The translations under genes were made by a program, and so were the position numbers. Source: Salinicola sp. (lineage in GTDB: Bacteria > Pseudomonadota > Gammaproteobacteria > Pseudomonadales > Halomonadaceae). From it: a DNA stretch of 53,398 bases. The notes under the pieces are model-generated. The model saw nothing but the letters and a program-made list of their open reading frames with translations, was not told the DNA's origin and made no database searches. Position 1 is the stretch's first letter. Each line of letters begins with the position of its first letter. Below, piece by piece: positions 35,605 to 44,699 of this stretch. The stretch covers positions 1-53,398 of the forward strand of contig NZNW01000076.1 in NCBI GenBank assembly GCA_002695065.1, written 5' to 3'.

Positions 35605-36051
35605 TCACGCCGTATCGCGTTCGGCCTTCAGCGTCTCCAGCTCCTCCAGCGCCTTTGCAAGCTCGGTGACATCCTTCTGGACGCCGACGAAGTAGGTGAG
35701 CTGGTCCTCTTCGTCGTAGACCGGTGTGATCGACAACTCGTTCCAGAACGGACTGCCGTCCTTACGATAGTTGCGCAGCACCTCCCGGCAGGACTTGCCT
35801 TCGCGCAGGGCCGCGCGGACCCGGTCGATGGCCGGCTGGTCGCGATCGCCATTCTGGAGGAAGCGGCAGTCGCGATAGAGGATCTCGTCGACGCTGTAGC
35901 CGGTCAGGCGCTCGAAGCCTTCATTGGCGTAGATCAGAATGTTCTCGTCGCCTTCCTGCTCGGCCACCACGATGCCGTCATCCGAGGCGTTGACGATGCG
36001 CTCCAATAGAGCCGGACTGATCATGGGGGGGCGTTTGTTGGTGCTGGCCAT
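35605..36051 (-). CDS. Short LOV-domain protein (blue-light photoreceptor)
   Basis: 148 residues made of one PAS/LOV core with short flanking helices and no output domain. The flavin-adduct cysteine is Cys62 in YRDCRFLQNGDRDQ; the FMN-contact residues are present as Asn94 and Asn104 in RNYRKDGSPFWNELSITPV and Gln125 in TYFVGVQKDV. The sequence strongly resembles the short LOV proteins of Pseudomonas putida, which form dimers and respond to blue light through their terminal helices. ATG at 36051 has GGAGG five bases upstream; an internal ATG at 36024 would remove part of the N-cap. Signalling partner unknown. Its own strong terminator follows. Confidence 0.88.
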   Translation of the reverse strand: MASTNKRPPMISPALLERIVNASDDGIVVAEQEGDENILIYANEGFERLTGYSVDEILYRDCRFLQNGDRDQPAIDRVRAALREGKSCREVLRNYRKDGSPFWNELSITPVYDEEDQLTYFVGVQKDVTELAKALEELETLKAERDTA

Positions 36052-36135
36052 CCTTGCCTCCAGACTGGGCATTCGACGGATTGTAGGGACGATACGGTGA
36101 TCAATGATGCCACGGTGCCGGGGGATTACAACGCT

Positions 36136-37464
36136 TTACGAAGTGCTCTCCGACTCGACCTCGGCGAGGGCGTGCGAGCTCAAGGCGGCCGCGGTCGCCA
36201 GCGCGGCGAGCACCAGCAGCAGGCCGGCACTTCCCAGCCACTGCGCGAGGGCGCCCAGAAGCAGCCCGACGCAGAGCATCAGGACGCCGGTGAAGGTATT
36301 CGAGAAAGCGACATAGAGCGCGCGGGTGTCGCTGTCCGAGAGATCGATGACATAGGTCTTGCGCCCCAGGCGAATGCCCGCGTGGGCAATCATCAGCAAG
36401 CCGTAGACCGTGGCGTATGGCCACACGCTGGTGCGTGCGGAGTCGGGCAGCCACACGCAGGCGGCGCCGGCCAGACAGCAGATGGCCGCCCCGATGGCGC
36501 TGTCGCGCATCACCCGGCGGCTGGAACGATCCGCCAGGCGGCCCCAGATCGGTCCGGCGATCAGGCTGGCGACGCCGGAGGTCAGGATCAGGATGCCGAG
36601 GCTGGCCAGGTCGGTGCCGCTGTTCTGCTGTCCCAGCAGGGCGAGATAGGGCAGCGCGAGAGCGCTGGACAGCAGCAGGGCGCGCGCGAGATTGAAATGC
36701 AGGAAGCGGCGATCGCGCCGCATCAGGGCGATGCCTTGCTTGACGCTGTCCCAGGCATTGGCGCCGCCCTCGGTGGCGCCCGGTGCTTCCTGAATCAAGG
36801 CGGCGCACAGGGCGTTCAAGCCCCATCCCAGGGCGGCGGCGAACAGCAGGATGGCCAGTGCCAGGGTGCCCGGCTGATCGCCGAGGACAATCAGGCCGGC
36901 ACCGACGATCAGTGTCAGCGCGCCGGCGACGCTGGCGCTCCATCCCATCAACGTGCCCCGGCGCTGTTTGGCGATGGTCTTGCCGAGAACGTCCTTGGTG
37001 GCGACCGAGGACAATCCGCGCCCCAGCGCCAGTCCGGTCAGGGCGACGAGCACCAGGGCGCCGCCCCAGCCGCCGTGGCCGAACAGCGCCAGCAGCGTCA
37101 GGCATAGCGCGCCAGCGGCCTGGATGACGCCGCCGGCGACCCACACCCACTTGCGAATGGGGCGCAGGCGGATGTAGCCGGCGATCAGCAGTTGCGGCAG
37201 TAGCGCCCCCGCCTCGCGAATCGGGACCAGCAACCCCACCATCCATACCGGCGCACCGATCGCGCCCATCAACCACGGCAGTATCAGGCGAGCGTTGGAG
37301 AGCTCGTCCGCCAACTTGTTGCCGAGAGCGGCGATGAGGTGGCGGAAGAAGTTGCCGGGCTGCTCCTGGCAGGCTTCGTCGGAGATGTCGCGACACATTC
37401 GGCTGTCTTCATCGCCGGTGACGCGCTCGAACAGGCGGGTGAGGCTGATTTCCTTGACTGACAT
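36136..37464 (-). CDS. MFS transporter
   Basis: 442 residues. A hydrophilic N-terminus of about 50 residues (SRMCRDISDEACQEQPGNF) precedes roughly 12 hydrophobic helices. The MFS-type loops IRLRPIRKWVWVAG and GRLADRSSRRVMRDS are visible, together with KDVLGKTIAKQRRGTLMGW. Substrate unknown. ATG at 37464 is preceded by AGGGA eight bases upstream; the open frame upstream (to 37548) overlaps the divergent SelW-like gene's control region. The Cys-containing N-terminal region is unusual for an MFS protein but conserved-looking. It ends 84 bp before the LOV gene start on the same strand. Confidence 0.78.
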   Translation of the reverse strand: MSVKEISLTRLFERVTGDEDSRMCRDISDEACQEQPGNFFRHLIAALGNKLADELSNARLILPWLMGAIGAPVWMVGLLVPIREAGALLPQLLIAGYIRLRPIRKWVWVAGGVIQAAGALCLTLLALFGHGGWGGALVLVALTGLALGRGLSSVATKDVLGKTIAKQRRGTLMGWSASVAGALTLIVGAGLIVLGDQPGTLALAILLFAAALGWGLNALCAALIQEAPGATEGGANAWDSVKQGIALMRRDRRFLHFNLARALLLSSALALPYLALLGQQNSGTDLASLGILILTSGVASLIAGPIWGRLADRSSRRVMRDSAIGAAICCLAGAACVWLPDSARTSVWPYATVYGLLMIAHAGIRLGRKTYVIDLSDSDTRALYVAFSNTFTGVLMLCVGLLLGALAQWLGSAGLLLVLAALATAAALSSHALAEVESESTS

Positions 37465-37597
37465 GAAAACGTTCCCTGTTTTCTGATGCTGAGAGCTACG
37501 AATCCGTTTGGGTTCCGCTTGAGCGAGTCGCTCGGACCGACGCATCATGGCCTATTATCGTCGGCAGACGATCGCCACGGACCGGGAGGACAAACGG

Positions 37598-37876
37598 ATG
37601 GCAGAGGTTCGCATTCATTATTGTACGCAATGCCAATGGTTGCTGCGCGCCGGCTGGTATGCGCAGGAGCTGCTGCAGACCTTCGGCGAAGACCTCGATC
37701 AGGTGGCGCTGGCACCCAGTCATGGCGGGCACTTCGAGGTGCTCTACGACGACCAGACGCTATGGGAGCGCAAGCGCGACGGCGGCTTCCCCGATATCAA
37801 GGAGTTGAAGCGCCGGGTCCGCGACCGGCTCGACCCCGGGCGCGACCTGGGGCATACGGATAGAGATAGAGCCTGA
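37598..37876 (+). CDS. SelT/SelW/SelH (Rdx) family thioredoxin-like protein
   Basis: 92 residues. The redox motif is Cys9-Thr-Gln-Cys12 (IHYCTQCQWLLRAGWYAQEL), the cysteine version of the CxxU site of animal SelW, and the conserved GGHFEVLYDDQTLWERKRDGGFP follows. Rdx proteins have a thioredoxin-like fold and are thought to act on thiol redox targets. The C-terminal tail DRLDPGRDLGHTDRDRA is variable. ATG at 37598 lies ten bases after GGGAGGA. No partner gene is evident; it is divergent from the MFS transporter. Confidence 0.87.
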   Translation: MAEVRIHYCTQCQWLLRAGWYAQELLQTFGEDLDQVALAPSHGGHFEVLYDDQTLWERKRDGGFPDIKELKRRVRDRLDPGRDLGHTDRDRA

Positions 37877-38003
37877 AGCTGGAAGAGCGGCGCTGCGCGC
37901 CTGGAAGTGGGAAAAACAAGCAAGGCCAACCCCCTGAGCTTGAGGCAGTATCGTTGATGGCATCCTGTCCAGCTTCCAGCTTCCAGCTTCCAGCTTCCAG
38001 CTA
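37876..38003. repeat. Five CCAGCTT heptamers with an inverted single copy upstream
   Basis: CCAGCTT is repeated four times and then CCAGCTA at 37969-38003; the last copy contains the zntB stop. AAGCTGGAAG at 37876-37885, right after the SelW-like stop, is the exact complement of two joined repeats, so the RNA could fold back across ~85 nt. A GC-rich GCGGCGCTGCGCGCC lies between. Confidence 0.8.
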
Positions 38004-38972
38004 CCACCAGTGCTTGCGCTTGAGCAACCACATCACCAAGCCGCCCACGAGGGCGGTGATCGCGAGAAAGATCACGAAGCCGTAGGGGCTGTCGGCGCCG
38101 GGTATGCCACCCACGTTGATGCCCAGAAGCCCGGTCAGGAAGCTGAGTGGCAGAAACACGGTGGTGACGATTGCCAGCATGTACATGCGCTGGTTGAGGC
38201 GTTCGTTGTGCTCGCTGAAGAGCTGTTCCTGCAGGATCAGCGCACGCTCCTGCATGGCGTGGAAATCCTCCACGTAGCGCGACAGCTGGTTGGTGCTCTC
38301 GCGAATCGATACCTTGGTGTCCTCGTCGAACCATTCGGGGCCGTGGGCGATCTGGTCCAGGCAGTCCCGTTGCGGTCCCATGAATCGCCGCAGGGTGATC
38401 AGCGACCGCCGCAGGCGAGAGAGGTCGTCGGGATCGATCTCCCGGTCGCTGAGCTGATCCTCCTCGAGTTCGCCCAGCCGGTCGTCGAGCTGGTGCGAGA
38501 CGTCGCCGACGTTGTCAACCAGGGCTTCCGTCAGCCAGGCCAGCAGGTCCGGAACCGACAGCGCGCCGCTACCGTCGTCGATCCGCTCGCGCACGTCGCT
38601 GACCGATTTCAACGGTCGGCGACGCAGGGTGATCAGGCGATTCGGGGCGATCCAGATGCGCAGCGAGATGAGATCCTCGGGTGCGGCGCCGGGGTTGAGG
38701 TTGATCCCGCGTAGCGTACTGACGGCGCCATTGCGGAATTTGGCGACGCGCGGCCGGGTATCCTCCTCCAGCAGCGCCTCGACCGGTGCCTCGTCGAGCC
38801 CGGCGATCTCCTCCAGGTAGGTATGGACATCCTCGTGGCGGAAATCGAGATGCATCCACAGCGGCCGCTCGGGATCGGCCCAGGCCTCTCGCAGCTGGCG
38901 TACGCTGAGCAAGGTACCGCCGCCCTTGCCGTCGAGCTGGTAGGCGGCGACCAGCGCCGTCTCCGTTTCCAT
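38001..38972 (-). CDS. zntB: ZntB-like zinc transporter (CorA family)
   Basis: 323 residues. A large soluble alpha/beta N-terminal domain (1-260) is followed by two C-terminal membrane helices (about 265-288 and 298-316). The signature at the end of the first helix is GINVGGIPG, the GxN variant that identifies ZntB-type rather than CorA magnesium channels, and the protein ends with a basic KRKHWW. ZntB was first described as a zinc exporter and later as a proton-coupled zinc importer. Strong ribosome-binding site GGAGG six bases before the ATG. Its last codon and stop lie inside the heptamer repeat. Confidence 0.9.
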   Translation of the reverse strand: METETALVAAYQLDGKGGGTLLSVRQLREAWADPERPLWMHLDFRHEDVHTYLEEIAGLDEAPVEALLEEDTRPRVAKFRNGAVSTLRGINLNPGAAPEDLISLRIWIAPNRLITLRRRPLKSVSDVRERIDDGSGALSVPDLLAWLTEALVDNVGDVSHQLDDRLGELEEDQLSDREIDPDDLSRLRRSLITLRRFMGPQRDCLDQIAHGPEWFDEDTKVSIRESTNQLSRYVEDFHAMQERALILQEQLFSEHNERLNQRMYMLAIVTTVFLPLSFLTGLLGINVGGIPGADSPYGFVIFLAITALVGGLVMWLLKRKHWW

Positions 38973-39115
38973 TGTCAGCCTCCTTGCCGGTCCGGCTCGC
39001 GATGCGCCATGTCACGAGCATTTTCAGTGTGTTGACGATAGCAGGTCGAGGCGTCGCCGCCAGCGGTTCGGCCCGGGAAGCGCTGCGAGCGCGACACGAA
39101 AGAGCCGATGCCCGG

Positions 39116-39796
39116 TCAACCTTCCGCCACCGCCGACGGCGCCAGCATCGGTTCCAGTTTCGACCAGACGTTGTCGAGAATGATGGGCTGTGCCTCGGCG
39201 GTGGGATGGATGCCGTCATCCTGCAGCATGGTATCGAGATCGACGCCCTCGAGCAGGAACGGCAACAGCGGGACTTCGTAATCGCGAGCCAACTGCGTGA
39301 ACACGTCGCGGAAAGCTTCGGTATAGGCGGGGCCGTAATTGGGGGGCACCTCGATGCCGAGCAGTAGCACTCTGGCGTCTTCTTTCTGGCTACGCTCGAT
39401 CATCTTCGACAGGTTGACCTGCATCTGCTGGGGAGAAAGCCCGCGCAGCCCGTCGTTGCCGCCGAGTTCCAGCAGAACGATATCGGGATGATACTGTCCG
39501 AGAACTTCAGGAAGCCGGGCCGAGCCGCCCGAGGTCGTCTCGCCGCTGATGCTGGCATTGACGACTTCGTGCTCATCACCCAATCGATTCTTCAGCAGAT
39601 TGACCCACCCGGCCTGTGGATCGATGCCATAGGCCGCGCTCAGGCTGTCGCCCATCACCACGATAGTGTCGGCGCGGGCCGAGCCGGGCGTCAGCGACAG
39701 CATGGCAAAACACAACAACAGTGCGCCACCCGCACGGCGCCTTGCCAACTTGGCGAAAGGCATCTCAATACCAAGCACAGGGAAACCAGGCACCAT
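39116..39796 (-). CDS. tesA: TesA-like GDSL esterase/acyl-CoA thioesterase I, periplasmic
   Basis: 226 residues including a signal peptide (GGALLLCFAMLSLTPGSARA, cleavage before DTIVV). SGNH/GDSL motifs: nucleophile Ser51 in VVMGDSLSAAYG, the glycine in SISGETTSGG, Asn in ELGGNDGLRG, and the Asp/His pair in DDGIHPTAEAQ. The family hydrolyses acyl-CoA, lysophospholipids and arylesters in the periplasm. The start is at 39796 because GAGGAG lies six bases upstream; an internal ATG at 39763 would shorten the n-region only. The start codon shares two bases with that of the divergent ybbA; the E. coli tesA/ybbA pair is also overlapping and divergent. Confidence 0.92.
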   Translation of the reverse strand: MVPGFPVLGIEMPFAKLARRRAGGALLLCFAMLSLTPGSARADTIVVMGDSLSAAYGIDPQAGWVNLLKNRLGDEHEVVNASISGETTSGGSARLPEVLGQYHPDIVLLELGGNDGLRGLSPQQMQVNLSKMIERSQKEDARVLLLGIEVPPNYGPAYTEAFRDVFTQLARDYEVPLLPFLLEGVDLDTMLQDDGIHPTAEAQPIILDNVWSKLEPMLAPSAVAEG

Positions 39797-40514
39797 GTCT
39801 CACTCCTCGGACCATGAACGAAAGCGAATTCTACACGTCAGCCAGCTCGCCAAACGGGTAACGAGTGGGGAACGAGAGCTGGTTATTCTCGAATCGCTGG
39901 CGCTGGATGTCGATCGCGGTGAGAGTGTAGCCATCGTTGGAAGTTCCGGCGCTGGCAAATCCACCTTGCTGGGGCTGCTGGCAGGACTCGACGCACCCAG
40001 CTCGGGAGAGCTCCAGATGTTCGGCCAGTCGCTGAGCGACCTGGACGAGGATGGGCGCGCGGCCCTGCGCGCTGGCCGTGTCGGCTTCGTTTTTCAGAAC
40101 TTCCAGTTATTACCCACACTGACCGCCTTGGAAAACGTCATGTTGCCGCTGGAACTGTCGCCTCGGCAAGACGTGGCCGCCAAAAGTCGTCAATGGCTGG
40201 AGCGCGTCGGGCTCGGCGAGCGCCTCGAACATCTGCCCAAGCAGCTCTCCGGCGGTGAACAGCAACGGGTGGCGGTAGCGCGCGCGTTCGTGTCCGACCC
40301 TGACCTGGTCTTCGCCGACGAGCCCACCGGCAATCTCGACGAAGCCACCGGCGGGCGCATCATCGATCTGCTTTTCGATCTCAATCGTGAGTCCGGCACG
40401 ACCCTGATCCTCGTCACCCATGACATGGCGCTCGCGACGCGGTGCGATCGTTGCCTCCGGCTGGAGGGCGGTACGTTGACGGCGATCGAGCAGCCGCGAG
40501 GAGTCGAGGCATGA
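39795..40514 (+). CDS. ybbA: YbbA-like ABC transporter ATP-binding protein
   Basis: 239 residues. Walker A GSSGAGKST, Q-loop VFQNFQLLPT, signature LSGGEQQRVAVARAF, Walker B LVFADEPTGNLD and the H-loop LVTHDMALA are all intact. It belongs to the LolD/MacB-like group. With YbbP it forms a MacB-type, non-canonical ABC unit thought to work on lipids or envelope components together with TesA; the substrate is not established. It overlaps ybbP by ATGA. AGG four bases before the ATG gives a weak ribosome-binding site. Confidence 0.92.
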   Translation: MSHSSDHERKRILHVSQLAKRVTSGERELVILESLALDVDRGESVAIVGSSGAGKSTLLGLLAGLDAPSSGELQMFGQSLSDLDEDGRAALRAGRVGFVFQNFQLLPTLTALENVMLPLELSPRQDVAAKSRQWLERVGLGERLEHLPKQLSGGEQQRVAVARAFVSDPDLVFADEPTGNLDEATGGRIIDLLFDLNRESGTTLILVTHDMALATRCDRCLRLEGGTLTAIEQPRGVEA

Positions 40515-43024
40515 ATCTGATCGCGCTCTCGCTCAAGGGTCTCCGTCGCGACCTGCGGGCGTCCGACGTCCGGGCGCTGTTCGTCGCGCTGGCACTGGCC
40601 GTGGCGGCAACCACCATGATCGGTTTCTTTCTCGACCGTCTCGACCGGGGGCTGACGCGACAGGCGGGCCAGCTGCTCGGCGGGGACCTGGTGCTGGAGC
40701 AGGGACGCGCGTTCGACGATGGGCTTCGTCAGACGCTTCGCGACGCCGGGCTCGAGCTGAGCGACCAGGTCGATCTGGTATCGATGGTCAGCCAGGGGGA
40801 TGCCTTCCAGCCGGCTGGTCTCAAGGTGGTGGACGATCACTATCCGCTCTACGGCGAGGTTCGGGTCGATCGGGGCAACGGTGTCGAAGGCGTGGCTCAC
40901 GGCCCGTCGCCGGGCAGCGCGTGGATCGCGCCCAGGCTGGCACAGCTCTTGGACGCGGGTATCGGCGACCGGGTCCAGGTCGGGGCGCTGTCGCTGTCCA
41001 TCACCGGCCTGATCGATCGTGAGCCCGACCAGCAGGCCGGCTTCGCCGGCCTGACGCCGCGCATCATGCTCAATATCCAGGATCTCCAGGCAACGGAACT
41101 GGTCAGGCCCGGTTCGCGGATCGAGTACGAGCTGCTGGCCGCCGGACCGCCAGCGGCGATCGATGGGCTCGGGCAGCGACTCGATGCGTTGCGTGACGCC
41201 GGTGTCGAGATTCGCGACGTGCGGGTGGATCGCCCGAGCCTGGGGCGGTCGCTCGAGCGGGCGCAGAAATATCTGAGCCTGGCGGGGCTGGCTGCGGTCC
41301 TGCTTGCCGGGGTCGCCGTGGCCATGGCCACCCGACGCTATGTCGATCGCCATCTCGATACGGCGGCGCTGCTGCGCTGTTTCGGCGCCTCGCAACGGCA
41401 GTTGGGCCAACTCTTCGCCTGGCAACTGGCGTGGCTGGGCCTGGTCGCGGCGGCGGTGGGCGCATTGCTGGGGCTGGCAGGGCAGGCGGTCTTGCTGGCG
41501 TTGTTGACCCGCTTCCTGCCGCTGGAGTTGCCGCCGCCGGGCGGAATGCCCTGGCTGATGGGCGTGCTGACCGCGCTCGCGGTGCTGGTCGGTTTCGCGG
41601 GGCCGACGCTGCTGAGACTGAAGCGTGTCAGCGCGCTCAAGGTGCTGCGGCGCGAGCTCGATCCGATGCCGGCCGCCGGATGGCTGGTCGTGGCGTTCGC
41701 CAGCCTCGTGTTCGGCGCGCTGCTGTGGCTCTACTCCGGCGACCCGGTGCTGGCGCTGGGCATCCTGCTGGGCGGTCTGGTTGCGCTGGTCGTATTGTGG
41801 GGGGTGGGGCGGTTGATGCTGCAGCTGCTGCTCGCCGTGCTGGCTCGCTTGCCCCAGGGGGGCAAGGTTCGCGCCTGGCAGCTGGGAGGGCGCCAGTTGG
41901 CACGGCGACGCACGGCCAGCCTGGGGCAGTTGCTCGCCTTTTCCGTCACCTTCGCGGCGATGGCGATCATCGCGCTGGTGCGCGGCGACCTGCTGACGAC
42001 CTGGCAGGCGCAGCTGCCGGCGAATACGCCCAACTATTTCGCGATCAACATTCAGCCCCAGGAGCGTGACGGCGTCGAATCGTTGATCGACGGCGCCGCC
42101 GACGCCACCAGCGGCCTCTACCCCATGGTGCGCGGGCGACTGACGGCCATCGACGGCGAATCGCCGCAACAGCAGGTGCCGGAAGAGCACCAGACCGATG
42201 GTGCGCTACGCCGGGATCTCAACCTGACCTGGCGTGCCGACCTGCCGGAAGGCAACCGGATCACCGCGGGGCGCTGGTTCGATACCGGTGCGGCGTCGGG
42301 CGATGGCGCCGTGCCGATCTCGGTCGAGGAGGAGCTGGCGGGGCGGCTTGGCCTCTCGCTGGGCGACGAGATGACCTTCACCATTGGCAGTGACAGCATC
42401 ACGGGCCGAATCACCAGCCTTCGCCATCTGGATTGGGAGAGCTTTCAGCCCAATTTCTTCATCATCTTTCCCCCCGGTGCGCTGGATGGCTTCGGTCACA
42501 GCTACATCACGTCATTCCATCTCCCCGGCGACGGCAACGAACTGCTGGGCGAGATGGTGCAGCGATATCCTGGTGTGTCGGTGCTCAACGTCGAGGCGTT
42601 GCTGGAACAGGTTCGCGGCATCCTCGTTCAGGTGACCCAGGCCATCGAGTTCGTGCTCGGTTTCGTGCTGCTGGCAGGCATCAGCGTACTCTACGCGGCG
42701 TTGACCGCCAGCCGCCCGGCACGTGCCCACGAAGGCGCCCTGCTGCGGGTGTTCGGTGCCGGTAACCGGACGCTTTCCCGCATGCAGTGGTCCGAGTTCG
42801 CCCTGCTGGGCTTTGCCAGCGGCCTGCTGGGGGCCGCGCTGGCGGAGATGGCGGCGCTGGGTATCTACGGCTGGCTGGGGCTGGTGCCAAGAATGCACTG
42901 GCTGATGTGGGGGATCATGCCGATCCTGGGCGCCGGGGTCGTGGGCGGCATCGGCTTTCTGCTGTCTCGCGGGACACGACGGCAGGCGCCGATGGCCAGC
43001 CTGCGGCTGCTGGGAGAGACCTGA
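40511..43024 (+). CDS. ybbP: YbbP-like ABC transporter permease (FtsX/MacB superfamily)
   Basis: 837 residues with two FtsX-type permease halves. Membrane helices are near the N-terminus (about 20-40), around 255-400 (for example LAGLAAVLLAGVAVAMATRR), 425-490, and at the C-terminus (about 725-830), with large extracytoplasmic segments between them (about 45-250 and 510-715). The C-terminal loop RAHEGALLRVFGAGNRTLSRM is the coupling helix region of this superfamily, where YbbA is expected to bind. Slightly longer than E. coli YbbP (804). Probable role in moving a hydrophobic molecule or driving an envelope process with TesA (inference). Confidence 0.92.
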   Translation: MNLIALSLKGLRRDLRASDVRALFVALALAVAATTMIGFFLDRLDRGLTRQAGQLLGGDLVLEQGRAFDDGLRQTLRDAGLELSDQVDLVSMVSQGDAFQPAGLKVVDDHYPLYGEVRVDRGNGVEGVAHGPSPGSAWIAPRLAQLLDAGIGDRVQVGALSLSITGLIDREPDQQAGFAGLTPRIMLNIQDLQATELVRPGSRIEYELLAAGPPAAIDGLGQRLDALRDAGVEIRDVRVDRPSLGRSLERAQKYLSLAGLAAVLLAGVAVAMATRRYVDRHLDTAALLRCFGASQRQLGQLFAWQLAWLGLVAAAVGALLGLAGQAVLLALLTRFLPLELPPPGGMPWLMGVLTALAVLVGFAGPTLLRLKRVSALKVLRRELDPMPAAGWLVVAFASLVFGALLWLYSGDPVLALGILLGGLVALVVLWGVGRLMLQLLLAVLARLPQGGKVRAWQLGGRQLARRRTASLGQLLAFSVTFAAMAIIALVRGDLLTTWQAQLPANTPNYFAINIQPQERDGVESLIDGAADATSGLYPMVRGRLTAIDGESPQQQVPEEHQTDGALRRDLNLTWRADLPEGNRITAGRWFDTGAASGDGAVPISVEEELAGRLGLSLGDEMTFTIGSDSITGRITSLRHLDWESFQPNFFIIFPPGALDGFGHSYITSFHLPGDGNELLGEMVQRYPGVSVLNVEALLEQVRGILVQVTQAIEFVLGFVLLAGISVLYAALTASRPARAHEGALLRVFGAGNRTLSRMQWSEFALLGFASGLLGAALAEMAALGIYGWLGLVPRMHWLMWGIMPILGAGVVGGIGFLLSRGTRRQAPMASLRLLGET

Positions 43025-43415
43025 GGGATCACGGCACGGCCGCAGGGAGCGAATTCTGGCGGGGGCGGGACGGCGGATGACGCCCCCGGGCATGTTTTAA
43101 CCAGGCTAAAGCCAACGTGAGAAATTATGGTTCAGCGCATGACGGACTTTCATAGGAAAGGCCGTCAGCGCTGGGGTATCATTGCGCCCCACGCTGCACC
43201 TGAAAAGAGCCTGCGCTCGCCCTTACAGCGTTGAAGATCGGTTCGGAATGCGCCTCGACTCTCGAGTCAATTCCGCTTCCTCACCGCTTCTTGCCTCGTC
43301 TGGGTTTCGCTCGCTGCCTTTTCAAACTGCGCTGACGATTTTTGAGATCGAGCCGCCGGATGCCTGACTGGCGCCGCTGGTAGTCGAACCATCCCCGAGC
43401 CGAGGATTCCCGTCG
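43025..43415. other. ybbP-glyA spacer (391 bp)
   Basis: No gene. It contains a hairpin TGACGG-a-CTTTC-ATAG-GAAAG-g-CCGTCA at 43140-43167 (one internal mismatch) directly before a -10-like TATCAT at 43177-43182, which may be the glyA promoter. No clear -35 is visible. The transcript leader would be about 225 nt. Confidence 0.45.
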
Positions 43416-44678
43416 ATGTTCACCCGAGAGATGCAGATTGCCGGATTCGATGATGCCCTTTGGGACGCGATGCAGCAGGAAGTCGCGCGCCAGGAAGCCC
43501 ATATCGAGCTGATCGCTTCCGAAAACTATGCCAGCCCGCGCGTAATGCAGGCCCAGGGCACGCAGCTGACCAACAAGTATGCGGAAGGTTATCCCGGCAA
43601 GCGCTACTACGGCGGTTGCGAGCATGTCGACGTGGTCGAGCAGATGGCCATCGACTACGCCAAGGAGCTGTTCGGCGCGAGCTACGCCAACGTGCAGCCG
43701 CACTCCGGCTCTCAAGCCAACGGTGCGGTTTTCCAGGCCCTGGTCAAGCCGGGCGACACCGTCCTCGGCATGAGCCTGGACGCGGGTGGGCACCTGACCC
43801 ACGGCGCCAAGCCGAGCTTCTCGGGCAAGCACTACAACGCGGTCCAGTACGGCATCGACGCGAGCGGCCGGATCGATTACGACGAAGTCGCCAAGCTGGC
43901 CCGCGAACATCAGCCGAAGATGATCATCGCCGGCTTCTCGGCCTACTCTCAGATCATCGACTGGGCCAAGTTCCGCGAGATCGCCGATGACGTGGGTGCC
44001 TACCTGCTGGTCGACATGGCGCACGTCGCCGGTCTGGTGGCCGCTGGCGTCTATCCCAGCCCGCTGGCCCATGCCCATGTGGTCACCACCACCACGCACA
44101 AGACCCTGCGTGGTCCGCGCGGCGGCCTGATCCTGTCGGCCGAGAACGATGCCGAGATCGAGAAGAAGCTGCAGTCCGCCGTCTTCCCTGGCGGGCAGGG
44201 CGGGCCGCTGATGCACGTGATCGCGGCCAAGGCGATCTGCTTCAAGGAAGCGATGAACCCCGAGTTCAAGACCTACCAGCAGCAAGTGGTCAAGAACGCC
44301 CAGGCGATGGCCGGTGTCTTCATCGAGCGCGGCTACGAAGTCGTCTCCGGTGGCACCGAAGACCACCTCTTCCTGCTGTCGCTGGTCAAGCAGGGGCTGA
44401 CCGGCAAGGAGGCCGACGCGGCGCTGGGGCGTGCCCATATCACCGTCAACAAGAATGCGGTGCCGAACGACCCGCAGAGCCCGTTCGTGACATCCGGTCT
44501 GCGCATCGGCACCCCGGCGGTGACCACGCGCGGCTTCGGCGAGGCCGAGTGTCGCGATCTGGCCGGCTGGATCTGCGATATTCTCGACGCCATGCAGCAG
44601 GGGGACTCCAGCCAGGTCGAGGGCGAGGTCAAGACCAGGGTCGAGGCCGTCTGCTCCCGCCTGCCGGTCTACCGCTGA
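43416..44678 (+). CDS. glyA: Serine hydroxymethyltransferase
   Basis: 420 residues, fold-type I PLP enzyme. PLP lysine Lys229 lies in [15 protein letters not shown]; substrate and folate residues are in [15 protein letters not shown] and in [10 protein letters not shown]. It interconverts serine and glycine while charging tetrahydrofolate with a one-carbon unit. This is a functional link to the abg locus, which breaks down folate catabolites, but there is no evidence of joint control. AGGA nine bases before the ATG. A strong hairpin ends the gene. Confidence 0.97.
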   Translation: MFTREMQIAGFDDALWDAMQQEVARQEAHIELIASENYASPRVMQAQGTQLTNKYAEGYPGKRYYGGCEHVDVVEQMAIDYAKELFGASYANVQPHSGSQANGAVFQALVKPGDTVLGMSLDAGGHLTHGAKPSFSGKHYNAVQYGIDASGRIDYDEVAKLAREHQPKMIIAGFSAYSQIIDWAKFREIADDVGAYLLVDMAHVAGLVAAGVYPSPLAHAHVVTTTTHKTLRGPRGGLILSAENDAEIEKKLQSAVFPGGQGGPLMHVIAAKAICFKEAMNPEFKTYQQQVVKNAQAMAGVFIERGYEVVSGGTEDHLFLLSLVKQGLTGKEADAALGRAHITVNKNAVPNDPQSPFVTSGLRIGTPAVTTRGFGEAECRDLAGWICDILDAMQQGDSSQVEGEVKTRVEAVCSRLPVYR

Positions 44679-44699
44679 TCGGACCCGGCTTGCCGCTCA

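Noticed and set aside
37969-38003. Heptamer array as a CRISPR
   Set aside because: Seven-base units without spacers cannot be a CRISPR; no cas genes are present.
40190-42190. Very long minus-strand open frame (666 codons) opposite ybbA-ybbP
   Set aside because: Gln/Arg/His-rich composition typical of antisense frames in GC-rich DNA; it lies wholly over two well-supported genes and shows no family resemblance.
43281-44438. Minus-strand open frame opposite glyA
   Set aside because: Antisense to an essential enzyme with full catalytic motifs; no ribosome-binding site or recognisable domain.
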